Source: Rhizophagus sp. LPA8_4_AMF (lineage: Eukaryota > Glomeromycota > Glomeromycetes > Glomerales > Glomeraceae). From it: a stretch of DNA of 33,494 bases. The notes below the pieces were generated by a model, which worked only from the letters and a program-made list of their open reading frames with translations, was not told the DNA's origin and did not search any database. The position numbers and the translations under genes are program-made. Where the stretch lies: positions 1 to 33,494 of the forward strand of contig JADRCO010000449.1 in assembly GCA_021464525.1 (NCBI GenBank), given 5' to 3'. Below are positions 8,818 through 20,122 of the stretch, piece by piece (the first letter of the stretch is position 1; each line of letters opens with the position of its first letter).

Positions 8818-11800
8818 ATGCAAGGTATGTCTGTCCGCACGCGTGATTAACCAATAAGATGTATTGTTGATCATGTATTGATTTTATCCTGTGATCAGAT
8901 TTTTCGTTGACGCGCCTGACACGTGATTAATATCAGATATTCTTCATTATAATTTCAGTAATAAATTAAGCTTTTACAAATAAAATTGTAATTAAAAGTT
9001 CTTGAAATATTAGTATAATATCTATTGTATAATAAATAATAAAATAAAGAATTGTTCTTTTGTCATTTAAATTTATAGTAAAGTTTATATTTGCAACTGT
9101 TGTATTCGTGTATGTACTAACTAATTTGATAAAATAGTTGTCCGTCCCCTTCGTGATACCCTTCAAAAACGTAAAAACAGAGAAAATGAAACACCTGATC
9201 AATGGCAACAACGTCTGGAACGTGATAGAATGTCTAAACGTATTAAAAGAGCGAGTGAAAATGCCCAACAACGTGAGAAGCGACTAAGTAATAATCGTGT
9301 ACGAAAACAAAATAGACGCTTCACTGATCACACTAATCACCAGGATGCTACTCGTTCACAAGTCATTGATGACCATTGTCTTCCCGAATATGACCGAAAA
9401 CTCTTACACAGTTTTCGTTCAAAGATTGATAAGTTGTCTAATAATCTCTGTCCCGTATGCAATGAATGTTTCCCTTCCATCGAGATTGTGCAAGGTGAAT
9501 GTTGCCGCTGTTATATGGAAGGAAATGAAGTCAAAAAGTTCTCTACAAAAAATAACATGGATCCCGGTGAAGTCCCTAAGGAATTACGAGGTCTTACCCA
9601 AATAGAAGAGATGTTGATCGCTCAAATTTTTCCAATCATCTCCGTATACTATCTTCGTGGTGGTCAATACGCATATCGTGGTAATGTAATAAATTTCCCT
9701 CAGGATGTGCAGGAATTTGCTACACGTCTACCTCGTCGCTTGATGTCCTTGTTGTGCGTCATTGCTCTTCTGATGTTAGAGCATTTAAAGATTTCAACGT
9801 ACGTCGTTCCGTGGTATCTTGTGCTCTTTACTGGTTGAAAAATAACAATCGTTATTATTCGAATATTGACATTGATGAAGAAGTTTTGGGATCATTGCCT
9901 AAAAATGGACCGCTTGATGATCAGATTCCCTGACTTGAAGATATAGACGGTGAAACGTGTGGTGAAATGCGTGGTGTAATTGATGGTGAAATTGATGAGG
10001 TCAATGACTCTGTACTTAGTAATTTTGTACCCGCTCCCATCCCTATACCTAATGAAGAGAGAGCTGTTGCCGACACTCTTGCTCGATTGCAGTCAGATAC
10101 AGATCCTATCATGTGGCCGCGTATAGATGGTGTTCCTGTAAATGAATTTCAAACTCCCGGCTACATTGCTCGTGCCTTTCCGACTTTATATCCTACTGGT
10201 GCTGCTGATCTTCACTCTAAATGTATGAGAGATGTAAAACTGGCCGAGTATTTTTTACACTTGCTCAAGTATAAAGATGGCTGATTTGCGCGTCATGCTC
10301 GCTGGCATTACTTTGCTTTGAACTCGCAAATGCGGTGGAGAGCATTACAAGAAGGTAGAGTGTACATTAAACAAAATTTGAATGCCCAGCAGTGTACTGT
10401 TGAAGATTTACAGAAAATGCTTGAGTATGATAGTCATATGGCAGACCGTATCGTACGATTTGGTGAAGGTTTGCGGGAATCTCGTCAGTTTTGGTTCAGA
10501 CGTCAATCTGAATTGTCGGACATGATTAAGCAGTTAGGTACTCAAGGGATGCTATTTTTTACCTTTAGCGCCGCTGATTTTCATTGGCCTGATCTACATG
10601 CATTGATGCCGCATAGTCACTCTCTGGATACGTTATCTGTACAGGATGCGAACAAATATAAGCAGAAAGACTTAATTGACAATCCTCATATTACTGCTTG
10701 GTATTTTGAGAAACGCTTTAAATTGTTTTTTAAAAAAGTATTGGTTCCAAAATGGAACCTCGAGGATTGGTAGTTCCGTTTTGAGTGGCAGCATCGCGGA
10801 AGCACTCATGTTCACGGTATTGCTAAAAGAAAAGACGCTCCTGATATTGATTGGAGTAAAATGAAAGAAGATGAAGAATTGATGAATAATGTAATACAAT
10901 ACCTGGATTCGTTGGTCACTACGATTAATCCTGGTCTTAACGCGCCATTTCCCGAACGTCATCCCTGCCAAAAAAGTTCCGAAGAGCTGCAGTACGACTT
11001 ACAGGATTATGTCAAATTAATTAACAAAGTGCAATGACATACCAAATGTAATTCTTCTTATTGTCTTCGGGTTGATCGCACAGGATGTCAACATTGCAGG
11101 TTCAGATATCCGAAAGATATCACTGAACATATGTATTTAAGAGATGATAATGGTAAACCCGAACTAATTACTGCGAGGAATGACCCACTTCTAAATCCTC
11201 ATGAATGCGTACAGCTTCAGGGTTGGCGAGCGAACGTTGACTTGAAACCAGTCCTTAATTTAGAAGTTGCATTATGCTACATCTCAAAGTACGCGAGTAA
11301 ATCAGAACCTTGCTCTGCAGCTTTCTCGGAAATTTTATCCAGAATTATCAATGATAGCAATCCAAGTGATTCATCCCTTGCTGCGATTCAAGGTTTACTG
11401 CTTCAAACTGTTGCGGAACATGATATTTCCGCACAGGAGACATGTCATTTACTTCTTGGTCTTCCCCTTTACCGTTCCAGCTGCCAGTTTGTCTCTTTGA
11501 ACCTGAATAAAGATGCCCCTCGATGGATTTGTGGAACCGAAAATGTTCATTTTTCAGCAGATGATGACGACAATGTTGGTCAGACCGTGCAATCTCCTCT
11601 GCAAAAATATTGGATGCGTCTCGTTGAACTTGAAGACATTTTACTTCATCAACTATACCTAAAATATCGCTATTCTAAAGGTTGCTGGAAACAGTGCGAA
11701 TGTGAAAATATCGTCCGTATTTGGCCACATTCTTCATCTCACCATAATGGTTCTCAATGGGAGGACTTTTGTCGAGTTAAAGTTCTCCTCCATATAAGCC

Positions 11801-13671
11801 ATCGTGATCTAGATACTTTAACTGAGAATTACAGTGTTTCCTGGTCTGATCTCTTTGAACGTTACTGTGAAAGAATAGAAAATATTCCTGATTTACTTGG
11901 TCCACCCTTGGACAACCTAGAAGACGATGTTGATGAAGACGAAAGTGACTAGGATTGTGAGGATCTGGATGATAGTGAATGTGAGGGTGAAGTACGGGTT
12001 GATTGGATGGTCCTTTCGGATATGAGACCTGGTGCAGTGTTTGATATTTCTTCTGATTTGAGTTCTCGTATTATTGATCGAAATTATGACTGGGTTTCCG
12101 ACCTTAGACTCTGTTGCCCTGATATCGATCTTACTGTCATTCCTAACTTTATACAACAAGCTCGCGAATCCACGAATTTTGATGATGTAAATTTGCCTAA
12201 TCGTGTAATAGATCCCTGATCTTTGAATGAGAATCAGATGATGGTGTTCAAATGAGTGGAATCTCATTACACTAACTTACTTAATGATTCTGAATTCGTT
12301 GATCCACTCAGACTTATCGTGTTAGGAACTACTGGTACTGGAAAATCGTATTTAATCCAAATGATTCAGGATCGGCTTTATGAAATTGCACGGGATCATA
12401 ATGCTAATGTACCTGTTATGCTGATTGCTCTGACTGGTATTGCGGCGTTCAATATTCATGGCTCGACGATTCATTCGTCGCTTTCCATTCCGGTATCTGG
12501 TAATAATTTTGATTTGAGTGGTGAAAGTCTGAAAAAGTTGCAACGTAAATTAGATGGTGTGTACTATTTCATTATTGATGAAAAGAGCATGGTTGGGCGT
12601 CGCATGCTTGCAAAGGTTAACTTACGTCTACGCCAAGCCTTTTCAAAATACAGAAATCAGGTGTTTGGTGGCTGATCGATAATTCTTGTTGGCGATTTTG
12701 GACAACTTCCTCCTGTACTTGATGAACCGATGTATTCTCAAGTTCCTCAACGAGATTCCTTATCAAGTGATGCTATTGCCATTTATCAACAGTTTCGTGA
12801 GGTTTATCGTCTTGGTATTGTTCAACGTCAATCAGGTGATTCGGACGAACAACGCAGATTCAGAGACCTCCTGTTGCACTTACGTGATAGCGAATCTACC
12901 GAAGATGACTGGATTTTGCTTACTACCCATTTTACTAATGCTTCGGACATATTATCATCATTAGATTATGCTCGATTCTCCGCTGCTACATGCATTATGC
13001 CCTGTAGAAGGGATATTGATGAGTTTAACATTAATAAACTCCGATCCTTAAATTCACCTGTTGCTAGAATTAATGCAGTACACACAGGTGGTACTGAAGC
13101 TCGCAAAGCCGATTTCGATGTGGCGAAAGGTCTTGAGCCTCACTTATTATTGTCTAAAGGGTCAAGAGTGATGCTTAGGTCCAACTTATGGACTGAGGCT
13201 GGTTTGGTCAATAGCTCAGTAGGCATTGTTTGAGAAATTGTTTTCGAAGAAAATCAGCTACCTCCTTCTCTTCCTATTGCTGTCCTGGTGGAATTTGATA
13301 ACTATTCTGATCCTGCTATACTGACTGGAGATGGTAAAAAACTTGTTCCAATTGCGCCAGTTAGGCATACCTGGGAAGGGAAAAGAGGCTCTTGCTCCTG
13401 TTTGCAAATCCCTGTTTATCTTGCATGGGCAATTACGGTGCATAAAAGTCAGGGATTAACATTGGAAAAGGCCGTAATAGATCTTAGAAAAAAGGAATTT
13501 GCTGCTGGTCTCTCCTTTGTGGCAATATCTCGGGTCTGTAGTCTCAAAAATATCCTTTTTACCCCCTTTTCATTCGAAAGACTTCAGCGTATTAAAAATT
13601 GTAAGAGGTTGCATGAGAGAATAGTCGAAGAGAATCGTTTGATCTCTATGATTCCTCAAGAAGATTGTTAA
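8818..13671 (+). pseudogene. Helitron Rep-helicase polyprotein, 9 stops and 1 frameshift
   Basis: About 1513 codons including a proposed first intron. In order: basic N-terminus, a CPVC...CCRC zinc-finger-like region (about 9448-9515), the LRGLTQIEEMLIAQ region of Helitron proteins, Rep motif FFTFSAADFHWPDLH (10555-10599), the HUH motif THVHG (about 10804-10820), the two-tyrosine motif YISKYASK (about 11278-11300), a PIF1-type helicase with Walker A GTTGTGKS (12325-12350), Walker B-like IIDEKSM (about 12570-12590), GDFGQLPPV (about 12691-12717), and WAITVHKSQG (about 13425-13455) near the end. One frameshift lies near 9738. TGA stops are at 9931, 10282, 11035, 12217, 12253, 12673 and 13231; TAG at 10771 and 11950. 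Past the frameshift everything stays in one frame. All catalytic motifs survive, so inactivation looks recent. Family identity is certain. Confidence 0.93.
8825..9137 (+). other. Proposed first intron of the Helitron gene (313 bp)
   Basis: Donor GTATGT after ATGCAAG, branch-point-like TACTAAC at about 9115-9121, acceptor AATAG at 9137. Splicing joins ATG CAA G to TT GTC CGT in the frame of the downstream protein, giving an ATG to an otherwise start-less frame that is open from 9125. It is longer than the other introns here, so treat it as a hypothesis. Confidence 0.45.
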
Positions 13672-13785
13672 TTTTTTTGCGATATAAAAGAAATAAAAGA
13701 GATCAAGATTATTTACAAAATTAGTGCTATATGTAAAATTAGTGTTGCATAAATATTACATTTTAATTTGATACGTTAAACGAGT

Positions 13786-13818
13786 GCTTCAGATATTACA
13801 ACGGCTTCCGTTACCTAG
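13786..13818 (+). other. Helitron 3' terminus: inverse word, hairpin and CTAG
   Basis: GCTTCAGA (inverse of the 5' subterminal word), then a 5-bp stem with a 3-base loop, then ACCTAG at the end. Hairpin plus CTRR is the standard Helitron termination signal. Confidence 0.88.
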
Positions 13819-13925
13819 TAATTAATTTGAAATGCTATAATTAATTTGAGGTGTTATAATTAATTTGGAATGTCATAATAATTTAGGATTTGTACATTTA
13901 AGATACCATAATTAATTTGGGATTT
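13819..13925. repeat. 19-bp minisatellite, right half
   Basis: Units TAATTAATTTGAAATGCTA, TAATTAATTTGAGGTGTTA and TAATTAATTTGGAATGTCA follow one another, then decay into longer variants with TTTAGGATT. It continues the array at 8731-8772. Confidence 0.85.
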
Positions 13926-14714
13926 AGGATTTATCTAAAGTATTTTAGGTAGTATTTATAATCTAACCATCTCTAAATATAATATAACAAAAATTGATAC
14001 TGAAGATAAAAACTTATTTTGCAAATATTTTAAATTCTAATAATCCAAATTTTACAATTATTTTTTATTTTAACATACTCTATAAGAGTTATAAAATAAA
14101 AAAAATTTTATTAAATTCTGATTACTGGATTATAAAATAATTATTTTGACTTTAAATTAAATTTAAATTAAAGTTTAAATCAAATTGAATTTGTAAGGTA
14201 AAAATTTGATTCATATAGAATACTAATCAAAAGATATTATAAAAGAATTTAAAATACTTGTATTATAATTAATATATTTAGAATTTGATATAATAAATTT
14301 TTAGTTTTATGAAAAATTCATTATATTAAAATTTATAAGTTTAATATAATGGTTTTTATATATTTATATATTAAAATAAAATCTTTAAAAATTACTTTAT
14401 CATAAAATTCATTATATCACATTCTAATTTTATATATTGAATATTAAATCTATAAATATAAAATTATTATTATTTATATTGTTTTAATAATAAATCTAAA
14501 AATCATGAAAATTTAATTATAAAGTATTGAAATATTTTTAAAATATATTTTAAGTTTTAAAATTTAGTAAATTAAACTCAAATATCTCCAACAAATAATG
14601 CATTTTTTACAATAATTTAGTCAATATTAATGTTAGAAATGCAATTTTACTATTATTGGTTTTCTTTTATTGAAATGAGTCCAATGATATAATTTTATTA
14701 ATATTTAGGTAGTA
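13926..14714. other. Gene-free AT-rich stretch
   Basis: Almost only A and T, with repeated AAAATTCATTATAT words (about 14310 and 14405) and A/T runs. No gene or bounded element can be supported. Confidence 0.5.
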
Positions 14715-14967
14715 CCATCTAGCACTGCATATAGTATTCCCATTTGAGCTGTACCCCTACTTTATAAGATCTGGGTATTATACTAGGTACAAAAATTTTA
14801 CCCTTAATTAGTACCCCCTTAATTTTGGTAACTTTAGCTTAATTCTGGTAAAAATTATATTTTATACCCCTTATATAATACCCGGTATCTCACAAAGTAC
14901 CCCTGGGTATTATTCAATTTTGAACCAGATTTTTTGTATAAGACCCAGGGTACTATATGCAGTACGG
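14715..14967. mobile_element. MITE with CCRT...ACTGCATATAGTA ends, TA-flanked
   Basis: Left end CCATCTAGCACTGCATATAG, right end read inward CCGTACTGCATATAGTACCC, aligned with a 5-base gap. TA flanks at 14713-14714 and 14968-14969. The interior has several GGGTATTATAC/TACCCC words in both orientations, giving a partly palindromic body of about 253 bp. Confidence 0.75.
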
Positions 14968-16816
14968 TAGATCTATTAAAAGCAGAAGTATATTAAATGA
15001 TTAATTTTAAAACTACCTCTATAATATGCAATTCTGATTAGAATTAATATATAAGCTTTATGCAAATTCTAATATAACTGTTTGGAATCCTAGTAAACTT
15101 CACAAACTTTGTAAATACATGTAAAATTATACTTGTCAGTTAACTTTATATTAAACTACTTATAATCTTATATAATATTAAAATATTTACATTATATTTA
15201 TATATTTTATTAAATTTTTTAATAAAATAAAATATCTAAAAAGTATATTAAAAAAGGTATTCTATGCAGATTTATTGCTTATTTCATAAAATTAAAGCAG
15301 CTATTGTAATAAATAAAAATGGAATACATTAACAAATTTTTATTTTAATTACTAAATAAAAATGTAATAAATGTATTTAACTTAAAATTTTGTTTTCACT
15401 ATATTAATATGTATATAAAATTTTTACTTTAAAAATTGTTTATACAGTATAATTTTGATTGCTCTCTATATATCAGTATATTGTTATTTTACAAAATTAT
15501 CAGGATATTTTTTAAAGTAGAGGTAATAAGATTTTTTACTTGTATGGAAAATAATAATAGATAAAGTATTTATGAAATTATTAATAATTAAGGTGAGATT
15601 TAAGCATCACATATAGAGGATTTATCTATATATTTATGCATTTCTTTTTTTTCAATCTAATATGTATATATTTTGTTGAAAAAAATTTTTTATATGTTAA
15701 ATATTATTTATTAATCGTATATGATATCTTATTATTCTTATATACAAATAAGAATTGCTTTATTTAAATTTAATTAAACTGGCTAATAAATTAATTTAAA
15801 TTTAAATTTATATAACTAGTAATTTTTAAAAAAAATTTAGTAATAAATTTATATTTCAAATTTTAGTTAATAATTATTGTTATTTATCAAATTTTAATTA
15901 CAATTACTAATTATCTAACTATTTAATTAATACTTTAAAAATATTATTAATTAAAATTTTATATATGGGATAGAATCAGGAGTATGTAAAAATGGTCGAT
16001 AAAGGGATGTCGTTATGCAGCAAAAACAAATTGTAACTAATATGTTTAATACTATATATAGCAGATATATTTAGTTGAGAAAAGTTTCGGAAGTGGGTAT
16101 TTTATTAGAAATAATTTAATAAAGTATATATTAATATAGAAAAATTTTTAATAAATTTTTCTTATTGTATTTAAACGAAATCAATCACAAATTCACAAGA
16201 TACAAACTTTAATTCAAAATTCTTTTATTTAAAAAAATCGGAATTTTTCAATAGTTAGCGGATCTTCATGATGCAATGTTACACATGTACATAATGACAA
16301 TTTTAAAGTATAATTAGATGCAATATTTGGCATCAAAAGCATCAAAAACTATTCTGATTTCCTTGTTTAAAGATAAATACGTAAGGATGATTTACGCGTT
16401 AACGCGTTTACAAATAACTGCGGTAATCCATTTAATCCATTAAATTATCAAAAATAGCATATATGAAGGAAAGGATTGCCGGAAAAACTCGTTTTAGCAA
16501 ACTATTAAATGAAAACGAGAATGGGAACTACATTACCAATATTACCAATATTACCAATGAAATTTCAACTCTACGATCATTATAAAAAATGATAAGCTAT
16601 GTGGAGTTTTTAATCCGACTACGGACTTACGGTAAAAATATCCGATAGACTATTGATAACCTTGTAATTTTTTCTCTGTTCTTCTTATTTTAGAAGCTTT
16701 TGTAAAAATTCTTTTTTTTTTGTTTTCCTATTTGTTATTAAAAAAATATAAATATAAACAAAGTATTTGTATCTTAAGTGTCAATTTTTTTTATTCGCAT
16801 AATTTATCAATTAAAA
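14968..16816. other. AT-rich intergenic, upstream of the orphan gene
   Basis: No believable gene. The last 600 bases are less AT-rich and contain ATTACCAAT three times in perfect tandem (16532-16558). A pyrimidine-rich stretch ending CTTATTTTAG near 16693 could be a 5' leader intron acceptor, with no donor that I can fix. The promoter of the gene starting at 16817 must lie in this last part. Confidence 0.45.
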
Positions 16817-18463
16817 ATGAGTTCAACGAAAAGGTCTTATAATGAAACGATATTTTCTAATTCTTCCATTTCTACTACTTTAAATGACACAAATGATTAT
16901 GTTGTATTGGAAGAACAACAAGAAGTTGAACAAGATATGGATATAGAAGAACAAATTCAACAAGTTGAAGAAGAGAATTTTGTTAGTAGAAGGAAAAGAG
17001 CAAATACTGATAAAGATGATTTATTTAAGTCAAATACAAATGACCATTCATTTCAATCGTCAACACCAATTTCTTCAACAAGAGATACTCTAAATTATCC
17101 TTCTTCGAGTAATACATTTTCTAATACTCCAAATTCTATTGCTAATTCAAAGAAAACTGTCTCTTATACAACAACATCATTACTAAATAATTACATTTCT
17201 CCGAAAGATTCTTTTAATAATAATACGCACGATAACAATTCTACGTTAAAAGTATCGGAAGATACAAAAGCACTAAGTCCAATTGATTTGTTAATGTCAT
17301 CACCTCCAATTTCCACTTCAACACCAAAAACAAGTCAAACAAAAAATACTTCAAATTCTTCACTAACTTTAACAACTCAAAATTCGGATACATGGGACTT
17401 TAATTATACTGATTCTTCTCCTTACAATACTGCTTCAAATTCATGCGATTACTCTTCAAATGACAATTATTTCCTTAATGCTGCTAATATAATTCACACA
17501 AATTTAAACATAAATTCAAGTCATGGACCATTTAGTCCGATTTATTCACAAATTTATGATAGTGAAGGAATTGTGTTTGCTACAGAATCATTTAATTATT
17601 TAGTACAATTATATGAATTTTGTGATAATAATTCAACAAATTTACAATCAAAAATAACTTCGATATTAAGAGATTTGGTTTTATTGATAAATAATCAACT
17701 GGATGGGTTTGATATACCATTTATTGAACATCATAAATGGAATGGGTCACATTTTTACGGCCCTGTTGATGTTGAATTTTTATTAGATCAATTAGACGAT
17801 GGTTTAGGTATATCATCTGCTAAATATGTTTGGTATGATTATAGTAATATTATGAGAACTAGAGGATCCGTTTTACAATGTGGTTGTCGTAGAACACGTC
17901 GTAGAACATTTCGTATAGATGAGAACCAAAGCTCATCTTCTTCCTCCGCATCTTCATCTACGTCTATTACTTCGGGCCTTCACCGGTCAGCAAATAATAC
18001 TAATGATTTACAGGATAATGATTTGAGACACGCCGTATTAAACAGAGACGCCGAGAGAGAAGCTCAAATTTTTTTAGAATTATTAGCTGAAGAAGAAGAG
18101 AACGGAGAAGATAATGATATCGAACAAGAAGAAGAAAGTGATTCTTTCACTGAAATTTCCAAAGAAAGTGATGATGACGATGATTTTCTTATTCAAGGTC
18201 TTGCTTCAACTAGTATCCGTCAACGTACTGATACATTCGGCAATCCTATAAATCAGACTAGAACAACTTCTACTCGTCATATATCAAGACCTTCTGCTGA
18301 TAATGACGGTAACGAAACTGATGATTCTTTTGACGATTATTTAGCCGAAAGCGGTAATTTAACTGAATCTACTTATGAAGAGATTGACTTCTCTGATGTT
18401 GAAAGTATTACAACTGATTCTACTAATGAAGATGGTTGGCATAATGTCTCGAGGGATAATTAA
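16817..18463 (+). CDS. Serine/asparagine-rich acidic orphan protein, 548 aa
   Basis: I do not recognise this protein. The frame is open upstream to a GTG only; the first ATG (MSSTKRSYNETIF) is at 16817, preceded by AAAA, and is chosen as the start. Residues 1-246 are low complexity, rich in Ser, Thr, Asn and Gln, with a glutamate-rich stretch near residues 30-55 and a basic SRRKR near 59-63 that could be a nuclear localisation signal. Residues about 247-371 look folded: hydrophobic helices, then HHKWNGSHFYGPVDVEFLLDQL and a WYDY motif, then a cysteine/arginine cluster CGCRRTRRR. The C-terminal third is Ser-rich and strongly acidic (EEEENGED, EQEEES, ESDDDDD). No introns, no signal peptide, no membrane segment. 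A nuclear regulatory role is a guess from composition. Codon use is AT-rich like the neighbouring host genes and no decay is seen. Confidence 0.8.
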   Translation: MSSTKRSYNETIFSNSSISTTLNDTNDYVVLEEQQEVEQDMDIEEQIQQVEEENFVSRRKRANTDKDDLFKSNTNDHSFQSSTPISSTRDTLNYPSSSNTFSNTPNSIANSKKTVSYTTTSLLNNYISPKDSFNNNTHDNNSTLKVSEDTKALSPIDLLMSSPPISTSTPKTSQTKNTSNSSLTLTTQNSDTWDFNYTDSSPYNTASNSCDYSSNDNYFLNAANIIHTNLNINSSHGPFSPIYSQIYDSEGIVFATESFNYLVQLYEFCDNNSTNLQSKITSILRDLVLLINNQLDGFDIPFIEHHKWNGSHFYGPVDVEFLLDQLDDGLGISSAKYVWYDYSNIMRTRGSVLQCGCRRTRRRTFRIDENQSSSSSSASSSTSITSGLHRSANNTNDLQDNDLRHAVLNRDAEREAQIFLELLAEEEENGEDNDIEQEEESDSFTEISKESDDDDDFLIQGLASTSIRQRTDTFGNPINQTRTTSTRHISRPSADNDGNETDDSFDDYLAESGNLTESTYEEIDFSDVESITTDSTNEDGWHNVSRDN

Positions 18464-18646
18464 TTTATATAGATTTATATTCTCTTACTCCTTTTGTTTT
18501 TTTTTGTATTTTTATTTCCTTTCTGTTTTGAAAATATAACATAAACATTCAAAAATAAATAAAAAGTATATTTTAGTAAGCAAAATTTATAAATAATAAA
18601 CTTTTATTAATATTTTAATTCCATTAAAAGACAAGTAACTAGGGAA
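18464..18646. other. Convergent 3' region between orphan gene and CSN4
   Basis: 183 bases between two stop codons facing each other, with T-rich and AATAAA-type sequence (AATAAATAAAAAG near 18555, AATAATAAA near 18592) suitable for polyadenylation of the plus-strand gene. No gene fits here. Confidence 0.5.
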
Positions 18647-20122
18647 CTAAAAAGATGATTTTTGCATAAGATCAGGATATTTTGCTCCTATAGCAATTAC
18701 AACTTCTTCTACGTGATGACAAACATTCTGTATAGCTAGATCCCATTTAGCTCCTAGCACACCTGCAACAGTTTTACCATGGCCACCTCCGTAACTACTT
18801 TCAAAGAATATTAACCTTTCGATTTGGTCAATTGTACCTTGCATACGACCCTGTTCAATCATTGAGCTTGCAATTTGTTCTGCTTGATCAGGAGAAATTG
18901 CGAGTAAAGAGCCGAGTTCTTCAAATGTAATATTATTATAAATCATTGAAGCCGATAAAAGGTTATGTTCAATAACAGCCCTATCAAGCACTGTTGTACC
19001 ATCTGCTAATCTTGCTTTTTGATGATCTTTAAGTGTTTCTGCAAATCCTTTAACCTCATTTGGTCTTAATACTCGATCAAGGTACATTTTCTCAAGAATT
19101 GGAAAATGTGGTAAACGTTGAACACGTTCATCCTTATAAAGTGTTGCCAACATGCGTGAACGTTGTGGCCCTGCTCCTGCCAACACCGCACATGTTATGG
19201 CTGCATTCCTTTTAAGTACGGTAACAAATTAAAATTAAAGTCATGCTATAAAAAAAGAAAAAATCCCATGGAACTTTATTTCAAGTTAGATACTTACAGA
19301 CAATTTGTGCGATCCTCTGGTGCCAACTCCGAAACATAGCTTAATTCATGATATTTTGAACTGGCTTCCAAGAATTTTCTTTTGAAATCAAATATCTTGG
19401 CTTGTGAAAGTTTAAATGTAAGATTAATCACTTGATCTTTACAACTAGGAATTAATAAAGCAGCACGGCTAAGATATGTTTCAGCTGATACTGCTTCATC
19501 TTCTTCCAAAAGTAGTTGGACAATCTTGATATAAATTTTTAATTTATATTCTTCAGGTATCGTTCTAAAATGGAAGTGAAGATAAAATTAAAAATTTATT
19601 ATAAACAAAATAATTAACATAGGTCATTAATCTCTAAATTACCGATGTCCAGAATCTAGTGGAATGCCTTGTAATACTTTGGCTGCTTCAACCCAGTCTT
19701 CCTCATTTTCATAGATTTCTGCCAATTTCTCGCGAAGTGATGAAATCTACAAACAATAACACGCGAATATAATCAGTTATAATAGAATTAAATAAATCAC
19801 AAAATATACACCTCACCTGTTCTTCAAAACTAACAACTCTAGGTTGAACTTTATTTAAAGCAAAGTGAAGAACACGTTTCTTAATTTCCGGATTACTAAT
19901 TTTATCGACACCTTGTACAAATTCACTTAATACTTGACGTGAAATTACTAAGCCAACTTGTTCTTGTACAATATGTTCGACGAAAGCTTCTAAACTATCT
20001 GCGAGTAAAGCGTTATTGGTTGAAGGTAAAATATTTTCAAGTAAAGAACGATATTCCGCAGTTTTATCCTTTTGAGAAGGGATTGATGCTATGTCTGCAA
20101 GTTTTTCATTAATATTAGACAT
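18647..20122 (-). CDS. CSN4: COP9 signalosome complex subunit 4
   Basis: Four exons: 20122-19817, 19746-19643, 19564-19298 and 19208-18647. The introns are 70, 78 and 89 bp (donors GTGAGG, GTAATT, GTAAGT; acceptors TTTGTAG, ATTTTAG, TTAAAAG), and all joins keep frame (EEQ-ISSLREK, GHR-TIPEEY, TNCL-NAAITC). The product is 412 aa, close to the ~406 of animal CSN4. The N-terminal two thirds are helical repeats ([36 protein letters not shown]). The C-terminal PCI domain includes [30 protein letters not shown] and is followed by the [16 protein letters not shown] winged-helix part. CSN4 is a scaffold subunit of the COP9 signalosome, which removes NEDD8 from cullins; the catalytic JAMM site is in CSN5, not here. 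The frame is intact. It is transcribed divergently from ureD with 252 bases between the starts. Confidence 0.95.

Larger units (their letters stand above)
8773..13818 (+). mobile_element. Helitron, full length, inactivated (5046 bp)
   Basis: The left end is fixed by the 19-bp minisatellite, which stops at 8772 (...GAATGTTA) and resumes at 13819 (TAATTAATTT...). Insertion is therefore between A and T, as usual for Helitrons. The right end has the stem-loop AACGG-CTT-CCGTT (13800-13812), then AC and CTAG (13815-13818). An 8-base word TCTGAAGC at 8776-8783 has its inverse GCTTCAGA at 13786-13793, about 25 bases inside the 3' end. The left terminus by this reconstruction is TTGTCTGAAGC rather than the canonical TC, so the first three bases may be divergent or host-derived. 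It encodes one Rep/helicase polyprotein, now a pseudogene. Its base composition is clearly richer in GC than the flanks. Confidence 0.9.

Noticed and set aside
8966..9271. Minus-strand open frame of 101 codons in the Helitron
   Set aside because: It lies in the proposed intron and antisense to the Rep-helicase start; no recognisable domain.
9921..10112. Minus-strand Ser-rich frame of 63 codons
   Set aside because: Exact antisense of the clear Helitron coding sequence.
16778..16816. Upstream start of the orphan protein at GTG
   Set aside because: GTG is not a usual start in fungal nuclear genes, and an ATG follows at 16817 in the same frame.
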